Assembly (NCBI GenBank): GCA_027422505.1
Contig: JAPQWV010000663.1
Span: 124,001 to 188,000, forward strand
Direction: 5' to 3'
Length of the DNA stretch: 64,000 nt
Origin: Craterostigma plantagineum
Lineage: Eukaryota > Streptophyta > Magnoliopsida > Lamiales > Linderniaceae
Shown here piece by piece: positions 1-12,100 of the stretch. The notes below the pieces were generated by a model. The model was given only the letters and a program-made list of their open reading frames with translations, did no database searches and was not told the DNA's origin. The stretch's first letter is position 1, and each line of letters starts with the position of its first letter. The position numbers were made by a program, and so were the translations under genes.

Positions 1-1467
1 CGCCGTCCAAGTAATGAGCCAACAAACTGTTAGTATGAAACCATAGTGGGAGCCAAGCCAAATTGTTAAAGTCCTTATTTGTGCTTGTAGAATAATTCGT
101 TGACCCCTTCAATGCTTTATTTTCTGCAGATTGTTTTCTTTCTTCTTTATATACAAATGACGTCACCATTCAATTTAGTGAGTAACCGAGTATGTGTCCT
201 ATGCATATTCGGGGACGGGAAATGACGAAGCCTTCGGCCGAAGAAATAAACTGACTCACGTGCGATGCAGAGTGCAGTTTAGTAATTTCGCTAGTCACGA
301 CTTCACATCGAGTCAAGTCTAGTGAGTTTGACATAACCATGACTCTCACTTGACCGGGACATTTGTGATGGGTCTATACGTACGACGAAAATCTATAGTC
401 GGTTCGTAGATCAAAGATCACACTCCACACGAGATCTATTCAGTACCACGGAATTGGCTAGGCGCTTACCGGATTCTTGGATTACCCCTTGTCGGGTTGA
501 GACGAATCAAGAGAGTCGGGCATAAAAATGATCAGTATGATAGTGCCTAACTAATATGAGATATATTATGTTAACGTTCTTAGAGACGTTAATAAAATGC
601 TAAAAATATGTTTTAGAAACTATATTTATATGTACGGAATTTCTTGGAACCAAAACGACGGAAAAATGGATAGAAACAAGCTCCCACGGCCACGGGCATG
701 GAAGCCCACAATCGTGGGAGGCTTGCAGGGGCTGCTGCCAAGGCTCTACCGTCGTGGGGCCTTGGGCCAGAGGCCATGGGCCTGAAGCTTTGGCTGCCCA
801 AGCTCACTGCCCCAGCCTTACGGCTATGGGAGCTCAGGTCAGTGGCCGTGGGGCGTTTCCGTTACAGCCCCAAGGCCGTGGGTGATCCTGTAAAAGACCG
901 TGGGGCCTTAGCTGGGGCTGAATAAGCTCTCTGCCTTGTCTCCACGGCCGTGAGCTTCAATTCAGAGGCCGTGGAGGCCTTCCCCACGCCCGTGGCGTTC
1001 ATGTTAGAGGTTGTGGACCAACGGTCTTTGGGTCAATTCTTATCCAAATCCATTCCAATTTCGTTCCTTGTTCTTTTGTTAGACCTGTGGGACGATATCT
1101 AGTCATTAGTGATGTAATTCAAAGGAATCAAACAAGAAAAGAGTCATGTAGGACATGATCTCATTTAATTAAGCCTAAAATCATTCAAAGGTTGAAAATG
1201 GATTTCTATCATAAGGCTCGAGCTAATTTCGTCCATATGATGTTCTTAACGGGCAAGGTTCTTTGCAACGAGGGTTCATGAGCTTCGGGAGCTTAGGATC
1301 TTCACAACGAGGGTACGGTCCTTATACCTTTATACGTGTCTACATGCGTTTTTCTTTATTTAATCGAGTATCCTAGGGAAACTGTACGGAGAACACGAAC
1401 ACCGGAAAAAAATTTTATATTCCGCTGCGTCCGGGGCAAGGCCTCAGGTCACCTGGGGTTACCAAAC
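1..1467. other. Non-coding repeat-derived DNA
   Basis: I recognise no gene here. The short open frames at 597-925 are products of a GC-rich repeat array (annotated separately) and have no recognisable domains. The stretch contains a small palindrome around 228-243 (CTTCGGCCGAAG). It runs into the 5'-truncated Copia near 1468, where the reading frame becomes recognisably gag-like. The style (long non-coding sequence with an array of short palindromes) resembles long plant LTRs, but no LTR boundary could be found, so the assignment is open. Confidence 0.4.
683..1015. repeat. Array of CCACGGCCGTGG-type short palindromes
   Basis: About a dozen degenerate copies of GGCCGTGG or its complement CCACGGCC recur roughly every 25-35 bases. 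Full palindromes occur near 683 and 940, with half-sites between. The block is much richer in G+C than the AT-rich flanks. The related word CACGGCCGTG dominates another array at 25248-25629. Function unknown. Confidence 0.6.
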
Positions 1468-4400
1468 ATGAATGAGTCATATTCACAGGTTCGAGGGAAG
1501 ATATTACTGATGGACCCAATGCCTACGATCAACAAGGTGCTCTCACTGCTTGTGCAAGAAGAGAAACAAATATCAATGGGATTGAATCAGGACAGAGGAC
1601 AAGAAGACTTAGCCAACAATATAGCAATGTTGGCTGCCAGAAATTACCAAGGTGCAGCCAAGAAAAGTCAATTCAACCAATGGAAGGATGTCACCAAACC
1701 TGTATGCACCCATTGCAACAAAAGAAGACACACTGTGGAGACTTGTTACCAGATTCATGGGTATCCACCCGGGTTCAGACAAGGCACAAGGTTCAAAGGG
1801 TTCAGAATGAATCAAGTGTCAGTAGACTCTACACATGGGGGAGTGCAATCAACCAATCAAATGAATCAAATCTCAGTTAGTTCAAATGATGCACTTGTCC
1901 AGTTGCAGCTCACTCCTTACCAGCTTCAAGGGTTAAGGGCACTGATAAGTCAGTCTACTGCAGGAGTAGCCCAAGACTTTGGGGAACCTTCATCACAAGC
2001 TGAGGACAAAACAAGTATATGCCTTTCTTCAAACTTATCTAGGTTTATTGATCCAAACATGTGGCTAGTGGATACACGGGCCACAAGACATGTTTGTGGG
2101 AATCAAAGCCTGCTTTATAATGTGCATGATGTACATGAATCTAAGGTATTGTTGCGTGATAATTCCATTATTAGGGTGAATAGTGCAGGAACATATAAGC
2201 TTAGTCAGACCATCTTGCTCACTGAAGTGTTATTTGTGCCTTCCACTTTAATTTGATCTCAGTAAGTTACTTAGCAAATACTGGTAGGTACAAATTTTGT
2301 TTTGATGCTAATGGCTTCATGGTACAGGACCTTTTACATAGAATGATTGGCAGGGTAGGCTGGCAGCAGGGTTATATGTGATGAGAGCTGAACCTGCTGA
2401 AAGAATTGCTGTAGTTTCTTATGAACTTGTTTACTTGAATAAGTTGTCAGGGGATCTCTGGCATAGTAGGCTGGGACACCCCTAGAATAAAGTGTTAGAC
2501 ACGCTGAAATGTTCTTTAAAGAATGTAGATAGATGTTTTCATACTTAAGACAAAATAGGCCCAGTTGCAAAACAGAAAAGAAGACATTTTCCTAATAATA
2601 GTATGATTGTTTCCAACCCTTTGATCTAATTCACTGCGATGTATGGGTTCCTTTAATGTGCCATCACACTTAGGTCATCAATATTTTGTTACCAGTAGAT
2701 GACCACTCAGGGTTCACCTGGTTATACATGATTAAAAACAAATCTGAAGTTAGATCAATTCTGCCATACTTTCTAGCTCTAGTTGAAACTCAATTCAGGG
2801 GTAGAAGTAAGACCATTAGAACTAATAATGCTAGGGAATTTGATCTTTCAAGCCTGTTTAGGAGCAAGGGGAACTTGCATCATCTTTCATGTATACAAAC
2901 ACCTCTACAAAACTCGGTTGTTGAGAGAAAATACCAACACCTCATGAATGTGGCTCGCTCCTTATATTTTCAATCTGGAGTCCCTACAGAATACTGGTCT
3001 GAGTGTGCTCTAACATCAGCTTTCCTCATTAACCGAATCCCCTCAGCTCACTTGCATAATAAGAGCCCCCATGACTTGCTATATCAAAGACCTTTTCAGT
3101 ATAGTTCTCTTCGAGTCTTTGGGTGTCTTTGATTTTGTTCTACTCTTGCTGCAGCTAGATTAAAATTTGACCCAAGATCAAGGGAGTGCATCATGCTTGG
3201 CTACCCCAATGGAGTAAAGGTTACAAGGTCATGGACATCACAAAAAGAGAAGTGTTTATCTCCAGAGATGTGCACTATGTTTCCATTCAAACATGGAGGA
3301 CCCTCAATTCAGATAGAAAATCCCTTCTCTTCTCAAGTTCTGCACAGACCACTAGTTCACAATGATGCCCCAGCCATGGAAGAAGATGTTTCTCACTCGG
3401 TATTGCCAGCAGCAGCACCATCTGGGATCACTCAGGATGTAGATGTCCCACGTGCAAGCACATCTGTGCCAGTGTAAGAAAGTTTAGAGGTGCAGGAGAA
3501 AAGTCAAGAGGCTGTTTTGCAAGAGCCACAACAGACACATGAAACATCCAGGAGATCAGGCAGAGAGCTCAAGATGCCAGCATACCTGAAGGATTATCAT
3601 TGCAACCAAATCACTGAGAGGAAGACGATGTACCCAATCTCAGAATTTCTTTCTTATCAGAATTTTTCACCACACTTCCATGCAGCCATCAATAATGTCA
3701 CAATGGCATAAGAGGAGCCTAAAAACTTTCTCCAAGCTAGCAAGTCACTGAGATTGGTGAATTCAATGGACAAGTCACTAAGATTGGTGAATGCAAGCTA
3801 GAAGAAAATAAGACTTGGTCAGTAGTTCCACTCCCATCAGGAAAGAAACCAATTGGGTGTAGGTGGATGTATAAAGTTAAGTTCAATTCAAAGGGTAGCA
3901 CAAGGCTCGGTTGGTAGCAAAGGAGTATGATCAAAGAGGGTGTTGACTATGTAGACACCTTTACCCCAGTTGCCAAACCAAACACCATCAAGATCATATT
4001 ATCCTTGGGAGCAAAGTTGGGTTGGAATTTGATGCAAATAGTGTCAACAAAGCCTTCTTAAATGGAGATCTCTCGGAGGAATCTCGGAGGAAGTGTTCAT
4101 GGATCTCCCATAGGGTTATCACACATACTATGTTGGGACAGAACAGAGCAAACTGGTATGTAGACTTCACAAATCCTTGTATGGTCTGAAGCGGGCATCA
4201 AGACAATGGAACATGAAATTTACAGAGGCAGTCAAGACCTATGGTTTTGTCCAAAGACAATCAGACCACACACTATATTTGAGAGTGAAGGGAGATCAGC
4301 AACTTCTACTACTAGTGTATGTGGATGATATCATCCTATGGACCTTCAAAAAAAGAACTACAGCAAAAGCCTTCCTCAGTACTGTTTCAGGGTCAAGAAT

Positions 4401-5250
4401 TTAGGTGAATTAAGATTCTTCCTTGGAATAGAAGTAGCACGAGTAGAGTCAGGTATTTATCTTACACAAAGGCAGTACACACTCCAACTGCTCACAGACA
4501 CTGGTTATATTAATGCCAAGCCCTTATCTACCCCGATGAATCCTAGTGACAAGCTGTCAACAAGTGATATGGAGCCACTTCCAGACCCTTTCAAATATAG
4601 AAGACTGGTTGGACGTCTGCTTTACTTGACATTTACAGGACTAGATATTGCTTCTACAGTCCACAAGTTGAGCCAATACATAAGTCACCTAGGACACGAC
4701 ATCTAATGGCAACCTAACATTTGCTTAGGTACCTAAAGAGCTCACCAGGCCAGGGAATATTCATGTCCTCAGATTAGAGTTTGGCACTTAGAGCATTCTT
4801 AGATGCAGACAGAGGGGCATGCCAAGACACTAGAAAGTCTGTTACAGGTTTTTGTACTTTTCTAGGAAATTCATTGTTAACTTGAAAAGCCAACAAACAA
4901 GCTACAGTGTCAAGATCATCCACCGAGGCAGAATATAGAGCATTGGGAGCAGTTGTAGCAGAAATGATATGGATCAAACAGTTGCTGGGAGAGTTAGGTG
5001 TGGACAGTTCTCAGAAACCAGTAATTTATTGTGATAACTTGTGAGCGCTTAAGCTAGCTTCCAACCCCAAGTTCAATGAAATACCAAAGCACATTGAAAT
5101 AGATTGCCATTTCATACGGCATCATGTTTCATGCGGGACAATTAAGCTACTACAATTTAGATCAGAATGGCAGCTTGAAGACATGTTTACAAAGCCCCTT
5201 AGCGGTCCTCAGCTGCAACAACTCCTGTTCAAGATGTCTGTACATAATCT
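1468..5250 (+). pseudogene. Copia-1 Gag-Pol polyprotein remnant
   Basis: Visible parts: a gag zinc knuckle (CTHC...H...C, about 1707-1760); a protease active site changed from D-S/T-G to D-T-R (WLVDTRATRHVC, about 2061-2095); an integrase core with a [17 protein letters not shown] stretch (about 2920-2975); a reverse transcriptase with YVDD (about 4318-4330); and a QYTLQLL...PMNPSDKLS stretch (about 4470-4560). An RNase H remnant lies at about 4790-5200. Stops and frameshifts interrupt it at, for example, 2254, 3130, 3475, 3710 and 4400. It is non-functional. The closest relative in the window is the minus-strand element at 46265-52229, which shares the TVETCYQ..GYP gag motif. Confidence 0.85.
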
Positions 5251-5670
5251 GTACCATCCATCTTGGGGGGGGGGGAGATTAAGCAAGCAAATGAGAGCAG
5301 AAACCATAAAAGGCTCGAAACCATACAGCTGAAGTCAAGGAAGCATGAAGAGGTGAAATCGCTTAAGTCCTTGAGGAAGCGCGTTTGGTCAATAGTGTTT
5401 TAGCTTTACTTATACAGTCGTCAATAGTAACGACGTTTCTGTTAAGTAAGTTGCGCGCTATCAAGAAGCACTTGGCGCGAGTTTCAAATATTACGTGCCA
5501 TGTAAAATGCGTGTAACAGAGTAGAAGAAAAAGTCTGAGAGCTCACTGTAATATGTAAAAGAGAGTTCATGCGATCATCAATAATTCCCAGTTGATCCGT
5601 GGATATAGGATTATCAAATCCGAACCACGTAAAGATTTGTATCTTCTCAATTTAAGTTTGATAATTACAA
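1468..5670 (+). mobile_element. Copia-1: 5'-truncated Ty1/copia retrotransposon
   Basis: Decayed gag, protease, integrase, reverse transcriptase and RNase H follow in Copia order on the plus strand. The gag N-terminus is missing compared with the related minus-strand element at 46265-52229, and no 5' LTR or primer-binding site is seen, so the element is truncated near 1468. A run of eleven G at 5265-5275 is a good polypurine tract, so the 3' LTR should begin just after it. Within that stretch CCGAACCACGTAAA (5620-5633) matches, in complement, a motif in the LTRs at 26992, 33314 and 51225. The right edge (~5670, ending in CA) is a guess. Confidence 0.75.
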
Positions 5671-6489
5671 TATGATTGGGAATTTGTAGATTTTTCATCT
5701 TTACACGAAATGGTTCTCGTATTCATTTAGCGTAAAAGAAAAACTAATAAACTAGCACCATAAAATTACGCCTTTGTAGCTTCATGCACTTCTCGCTCCT
5801 TTCAGTTTTCATTTCGAGATGCTTAAGTTTATGATTTTTATAATGTATACCATAAATAAATGGTCACCCACGCATTCAAAAGTAAGGTTAATAATAAAAA
5901 TATATGTATACATATAAAAAGCATCCATTAATGTTTATTAAAAAGACAACTACAATATATTTAATTCGAACGATATGGAGAGGGCTGTGAGGATATTGGT
6001 GGAAATTGGAAAGTAAAGAAGTCGATGAGATGAGGAGAAGAGCTAAGGCGTTGAGCTGTCATGTGAGAGAGAAGAAAATTAAAGACTTCGTCAGCTTTTT
6101 CTTGTCAGCGTAAGGGAAACAAAAGGGTATGAATTGTCGTCGGTCTTGTCTATTTTCTTGATATGCCACTTTACATCTTTTTCTGTCCGAAAGACATGTT
6201 AACTGTCCGAAAGGCAACCATGCGTCCAAATGAGGAGAGAGAGGATATATAACGCATTTTGAGTTTAGCTTTGGTGTTCGGTTGGAATATATTTACCTTA
6301 AATTTTGAGTTTTCGTGTTCGGTTGGAGATGCTATAAGGAGACTGCCTGGTGACCAATCTAGGGAATATCATGCTATATATACGAATGGGTTAATTTTCC
6401 TTTTTCTACAAGTTATTAGGAAGTAAAATAAAAAAATTAAGAATTTCCCTAGGTTACTACTAGATTACTGATGCTAGATAATCTGCTAT
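5671..6489. other. AT-rich intergenic DNA
   Basis: No open reading frame, repeat boundary or RNA gene is recognisable. The phrase GTGTTCGGTTGGA occurs twice (about 6272 and 6313) in a short imperfect direct repeat. It separates Copia-1 from the CACTA element. Confidence 0.4.
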
Positions 6490-8093
6490 CACTAGTACAG
6501 AAATGCACATGGGCGACAGTTGTTATTGGCCACGGGCGACTGTTTCCATGCGTTGCCCAGAGCCCCGTCGCCCATGTGCGTGATTTTGGGCGACGGGTCG
6601 ACGGTTGTTAGGCACAACCGTCGCCCAAAGTACCCGTATGGTGCTGTTTTAAACAAATAGGCGACGGTTTCTGTCCAACAACCGTCGCGTGGCCACATCA
6701 ACCCAAGCACCACCACAGATATGGCAGTCGCCGTAGCCACCCAGCACCACCACGTCCAGATCCGGCCATCACCGGCCACCCCCATAGCAGCCCAACAACG
6801 CTAAGATCAAATCTGGCCCTCGCCGTTGCAGCCCAACACAGCCGAGACCAGATATGGCGCACATGTACCTCCAAATATTCAATTTACAAACAAACTAGAT
6901 CTGCCAGATCTGAACAACCGAGAAAAGAAGAAAGGAAAAGAAGTGTTAGAGAACCTCTGCTTTTTTCACGGCCGCAATCTTCCTTTCATAACAAACAATT
7001 TCGAAAAGCTTCAATTTACGAACACACTAGAGCCATAATCGTGAAATAAGTAGAGGGGAAATGGTTAACGAAGGTCTTACGGTGTTCTCGAAGCTCGAAA
7101 GTCGGAATATTGCTCGTTGTCGCCGGCAAGATCGCCAAGAGGGAGGAGCTCAGTTGTCCTCGTCGCGATTATGAAAAATTTTGGGAAAGATGATGGGTTT
7201 AAGTAAGGGATATGGGCGACGGTTCTTAGCCAAAAATTCCGTAACCGTCACCCAAAATGAAGATTAAAAAAAATTAAAAGCTTTGGGCGACGGTTCTGCA
7301 AAAGAACCCGTCGCCCAAACTTAATATTTAAATAAGTGTCTAAAAACCTTGGGCGACAGTCGGCAGGGAGAAACCGTCGCCCAATCAAATTTCTTTTAAT
7401 AAAGAAATAAAAGTTAACAGGCACAAATTTATTGAGAACCACATCACATCTATTGCTGTGTCTCTACGGTAATATATAGCCTTGGGGTCTATATTTTCGT
7501 CAAATCAGTAAATTATATGAGCCCTACATTGAAATATAAGAACAAGTCAACATCAAGGGATATGTGATAAAGCAGATTGTATAGGTCTAGTATAAAGATA
7601 TATAGGAAAAAAGCATTAGCTATATAGTTCATTGAACCTGACATGTTTTCAAAATTATTTAGACTCTTGGGCGACAGTTCTTGTGTAGCAACAGTCGCCC
7701 ACACTTAAACTATAAAAAAAACTAAAAATTAATAGGGTTTGAGCGACGGTTTTTAAAGAGGAACCGTCGCCCAAAAGTTGCATTTAATAGAAAAAATATT
7801 TAATAACCTTGGGCGACGGTTGTTGGGTATCAACGAAGCAACCGTCGCTCAAGTTATTATTTTAAAAAATGAATTAAAATAAAAAAGCTTATAGGCGGCA
7901 GTTTTTGGAGCGGTAACCTGTCGCCGGAGGCTTTCGGCAATTATAGGTGACCGTTGTTGTCAAGAAACCGTCGCCTATGAATAACAAAAACTGAAAAACA
8001 TTACGGAACTGCCACCGCTACTACTATAGGCGACGGTTCTTGAGCAATCGTCGTCCAAAGTGCCTGTCGCCTATTTATCATTTTCTACTAGTG
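6490..8093. mobile_element. CACTA-1: non-autonomous CACTA (EnSpm) DNA transposon
   Basis: The left end reads CACTAGTACAGAAAT and the right end, in complement, CACTAGTAGAAAAT, so both termini start with CACTA. The ends are packed with GGGCGACGG...CCGTCGCCC inverted subterminal repeats, typical of transposase-binding arrays of this superfamily. No transposase is encoded. The flanking 3-bp sites are TAT and TAG, so the target duplication is imperfect. The same termini and repeats, in reverse orientation, make up the element at 41859-43005, whose 3-bp duplication is perfect; that supports the family call. A GC-rich interior (about 6690-6850) matches the interior of the other copy. Confidence 0.85.
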
Positions 8094-8557
8094 TAGATAT
8101 TTATGCATAAATAAAAAATGTTGGCATCGAGAGACGTTCTCAGACGAACTCGATGGTTCTCAACGCGATATTACAGGGATTCTTTCTTTACGTTTGAAGA
8201 TGGAAGATTATGATCCTCGAGGACGACTACGTTGTTCTGTGGGAACTGCTTTTGCTTGTACGATAATGTAGGTCATGTTAAGCTGAATTGTAATCGCTTA
8301 TATTAGCTTTCCATTGAAATATTTATAGAAGTGTTTAGGCCAAATTTGATCAGAAGCAATAGATAACAGAAGATCGCGTATATATTATAATCTCAAACAT
8401 AACAACAGTGCCATGAGAGCAAATGACGCGTAGATAGAAATTAGTAGAATACAGCAAGCAAGGACCAATCACACTACACACACACGCAAGCATTCAAACA
8501 TTTCATACAGAGCAATATAATAAATAACAAAGTGCTGAGATATGACGAAATCATGCC
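8094..8557. other. Intergenic DNA, probably the displaced dehydrin 3' flank
   Basis: No gene is seen. Before Copia-2 inserted, this sequence joined directly to position 14069, 42 bp past the stop of the minus-strand dehydrin gene. The part next to 8553 therefore probably held the distal 3' UTR and polyadenylation signals. ATGCC at 8553-8557 is the left target-site duplication of Copia-2. Confidence 0.55.
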
Positions 8558-9032
8558 TGTTAGTAAAAGGTATGAATAAAATTAATACTAAGAGGTATAT
8601 TTGAAAGGGTGTACTAATTAAGCAAAAGGTTCTTTAATATAAAGATGTATTTTTTCATGAATAGACACATGCAAAGGGATACTTCTCTTGGTATTGAAAA
8701 CCTAAACCTATAAATACCCCACATGAGTTATCATTCAAAAGGATTAAAAATTCTCTACATTTCATACATATCACTTGTGTTCTTGTTAGTCCCAAAGCAA
8801 GAGTATTTGTTCGTAGAAGTTTGGCGTATTTGAGATACCGCTATATTCCAAACGTAAGTCGTTGTATCTCGGAGGCGTTTACCGTAAACCGTGGGTATTA
8901 GTGGGGTAATTTCGTCTTCAAGAGAGCGTGTATCACGTGCCTCGACTTGTGATTTGTTCACACCATTACCGCTGAAATTTATATTTGCTGCTTCGCTCGA
9001 AGATAAAGGCGCTAACCAACGGAGAACCAACA
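8558..9032 (+). repeat. Copia-2 5' LTR
   Basis: 475 bp, TGTTAG...CCAACA. It contains a TATA-like CTATAAATA near 8709 as candidate promoter. It is matched by 13594-14068 with two differences (in the CCTAAAC/TCTATAAA stretch and the TTAGT/CGGGG stretch). It contains the 13-nt ATTTCGTCTTCAA (8909-8921) complementary to the bases just downstream of this LTR. Confidence 0.95.
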
Positions 9033-9033
9033 T

Positions 9034-9046
9034 TTGAAGACGAAAT
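9034..9046 (+). other. Putative self-complementary primer-binding site of Copia-2
   Basis: TTGAAGACGAAAT starts one base after the LTR end, where a primer-binding site belongs. It is not complementary to the initiator Met tRNA (TGGTATCAGAG is absent). It is the exact reverse complement of LTR bases 8909-8921. The primer 3' end would be at 8921, 111 nt before the LTR end. Copia-3 shows the same geometry. Self-priming is an inference. Confidence 0.6.
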
Positions 9047-9126
9047 CATATTACTCTTATTGTTGGAGACAAGCCGCTCCTCGTTTCAAGTGAAGACGAG
9101 ACCGTGTGCGAAGGAAGCAAGTTAAG

Positions 9127-12100
9127 ATGGCGACCGACGATAATCAGAATGTGATGCCGTCTACCGCCCACATCGTTCCCATGGTAACAGCCGCTCCTAT
9201 GCATGGCGAACGACCGCCGAAATTCAGCGGCGCCGACTTCAAAAGGTGGCAACAAAAAATGCTATTTTACCTCACGACTCTCTCTCTTTCTCGATTTCTT
9301 TCGGAGGACCCGATGACCGTCCCCGAATGTGAGACCGACGCTCAAAAGCGTGCGGCCTCGGATGCATGGCATCATAGTGATTTCTTGTGTAGAAATTACA
9401 TTTTAAACGGACTAGACGATTCCCTTTACAATGTCTATAGTCCGATTGAAACGGCAAAGGAATTATGGAATTCCTTGGAGATAAAGTACAAATCGGAAGA
9501 TGCCGGGATTAAGAAATTTCTCGTTGGCAAATTCCTGAAGTATGTAATGGTCGACACCAAATCGGTGGTGAGTCAAGTGCAAGAAATTCAGATTATTCTT
9601 CACGACTTGTCGGCAGAAAAATTAATCGTGAACGAGGCTTTCCAAGTGGCTGCAATAATTGAAAAGTTGCCGCCTATGTGGAAAGACTTCAAGAACTATC
9701 TTATGCATAAACGTAAGGAAATGCGACTCGAAGATTTGATAGTTCGACTCCGGATTGAGGAAGACAACCGAAAATCTGAAGCAAAGGCGAAGCGAAGCGA
9801 GTTCGAGGCTAAGGCAAATTTGGCCGAGCCAAGCTTCAACAAAAAGCGCAAGCAACCCACGGGTGGAAAGTCCACGGGTGGTAAGCAACCCCAAGCAAGC
9901 TTCAAGAAGTTTAAAGGAAGCTGCTATAATTGTGGTAAATCTGGGCATCTTGCAAAAGACTGCCGTCTCCCAAAGAAAGTTAGAGAAAGCGCTCATATGG
10001 TCGAGAACAAATCAATTCACAATGATTTATCAGAACAAGACCTCACCGCCGTGATCCAAGAAGTTAATTTGGTTGATAATCCACGAGAATGGTGGATCGA
10101 TACGGGAGCAACTCGGCACATTTGCGCCGATAAAAATATGTTCGTCCTACACCCCGACTGACGGAAGGAAGCTATTCATGGGAAACTCTTCGACATCTGA
10201 CGTCGTGGGGACGGGCAAGGTGGTGCTAAAAATGACATCGGGCAAAGAATTAACGCTAACGGACGTGCTGCATGTCCCAGACATCCGGAAGAATTTGGTG
10301 TCAGGCGCCCTTTTGAGCAAAGCCGGCTTTAGATTAGTCTTTGAATCTGATAAGTTTGTTTTGACTAAGAATGGTATCTTCTTAGCTAAAGGGTACCTAA
10401 ATGAGGGCCTTTTTAAGATGAATGTGATGAATGTAATCCGCCAAGAGGCGAAGAATAAAGAAAGTATTTCTTATTTGTTGGAGTGTTCTAATCTGTGGCA
10501 TGATAGACTTGGACACGTAAACTTTAACACAATTAAAAGATTGGTGAATCTAGATTTGATACCAAAAGTTAAAATCGATTCTCATAACAAGTGCGAAACT
10601 TGTGTTGAAGCAAAAATGGTAAAAGCACCGTTTAAGCCAGTTGCTAGAAGCACGAATCCACTCGAATTAATTCACACCGATATTTGTGATTTAAAGTTTG
10701 TGCAAACTCGAGGTGGAATGAAATATTTTATAACATTTATTGATGATTGCACAAGGTATTGCTATGTCTACCTACTAAAGAGTAAAGACGAAGCTTTAGA
10801 TGCTTTTAAGAAGTATAAAGCAGAGGTCGAGAATCAACTCACTCGAAAAATTAAGGCGATTAGAAGCGATCGCGGAGGCGAGTATGTGGCCCCGTTTGAC
10901 GAAATATGCAAAGAGTCTGGTATTATTCATCAAAAAACGGCGCCGTACTCACCTCAATCTAACGGAATAGCCGAAAGAAAGAATCGAACTCTAAAGGAGA
11001 TGATGAATGCGCTTTTAGTAAGCTCGGGTCTACCCCAAAATTTGTGGGGGGAAGCGATTCTTTCAGCAAATTATATACTTAATAAAATACCCCATAAAAG
11101 TCGGGACGAAACGCCATATGAACTATGGAAGGGACACAAGCCTACCTATAAATATTTAAAAGTGTGGGGGTGTTTGGCAAAAGTCGAAATACCGAAGCCG
11201 AAACAGGTCAAGATAGGACCTAAAACTATTGATTGCATATTCATCGGTTATGCTAATAATAGCAGTGCTTATCGATTTTTGGTGTATAAATCTGAAAATT
11301 CAGATTTTCATAATGGAATGACTATTGAGTCTAGAAATGCGGTGTTCTTTGAGAACGTATTTCCTCTTAAAAATAAGGAAGAAAGAATCTCACGAAAAAG
11401 GACAGCTGACGAGGCCGAGCTACCTCATAAAGGTGAGGAAGAACCTAGGCGAAGTAAAAGGACTAAGGTGCCCAAATCCTTTGGTCCAGATTTTACAATT
11501 TATATGGCAGAGGATGAACCACGAACTATTCGTGAAGCTTTGGCAAGTCCAGAAGCACCTCTTTGGAAAGAAGCTATCAATAGTGAAATAGAATCCATCA
11601 TGTTTAATAATACATGGGAGTTAGTTGATCTCCCTCCGGGTTGCAAACCTTTAGGATGCAAGTGGATCCTTAAAAGGAAATATAAGACGGATGGAACTAT
11701 TGATAAATATAAAGCCCGATTGGTTGTAAAAGGGTTTAAGCAAACAGAAGGATACGATTTCTTTGATACGTATTCTCCGGTGACTAGTGTCACGTCTATA
11801 CGTGTATTAATTGCGATTGCATCCTTGCATGACCTTGAAATTCATCAAATGGACGTGAAAACGGCCTTTCTAAATGGGGACCTCGAGGAAGAAATTTATA
11901 TGGAACAACCCGATGGGTTCATTGCACCCGGAAAAGAGGCCAAGGTGTGTCGATTAGTTAAGTCTCTTTATGGACTAAAACAAGCACCTAAACAATGGCA
12001 TGAGAAGTTTGACAAAACAATGTTATCAAATGGATTTAAAATCAATGAATGTGATAAGTGCGTCTACATTAAAGGTACCGCTGATTCATTTATAATCGTG

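Noticed and set aside
6500..8080. Regularly spaced GGGCGACGG / CCGTCGCCC repeats resembling a CRISPR-like array.
   Set aside because: Repeats occur in both orientations with variable spacing, inside CACTA termini in a plant genome. They are subterminal transposase-type repeats.
8755..9033. Open frame of 92 codons on the minus strand (also at 13791-14090).
   Set aside because: It lies entirely in the Copia-2 LTR and occurs twice because the LTR does. No domain is seen.
9033..9120. A shifted or half-tRNA Met primer site for Copia-2.
   Set aside because: No TGGTATCAGAG-like or other recognised tRNA 3'-end complement is visible in the first ~90 bases. The LTR complement is the only strong pairing I found by eye.
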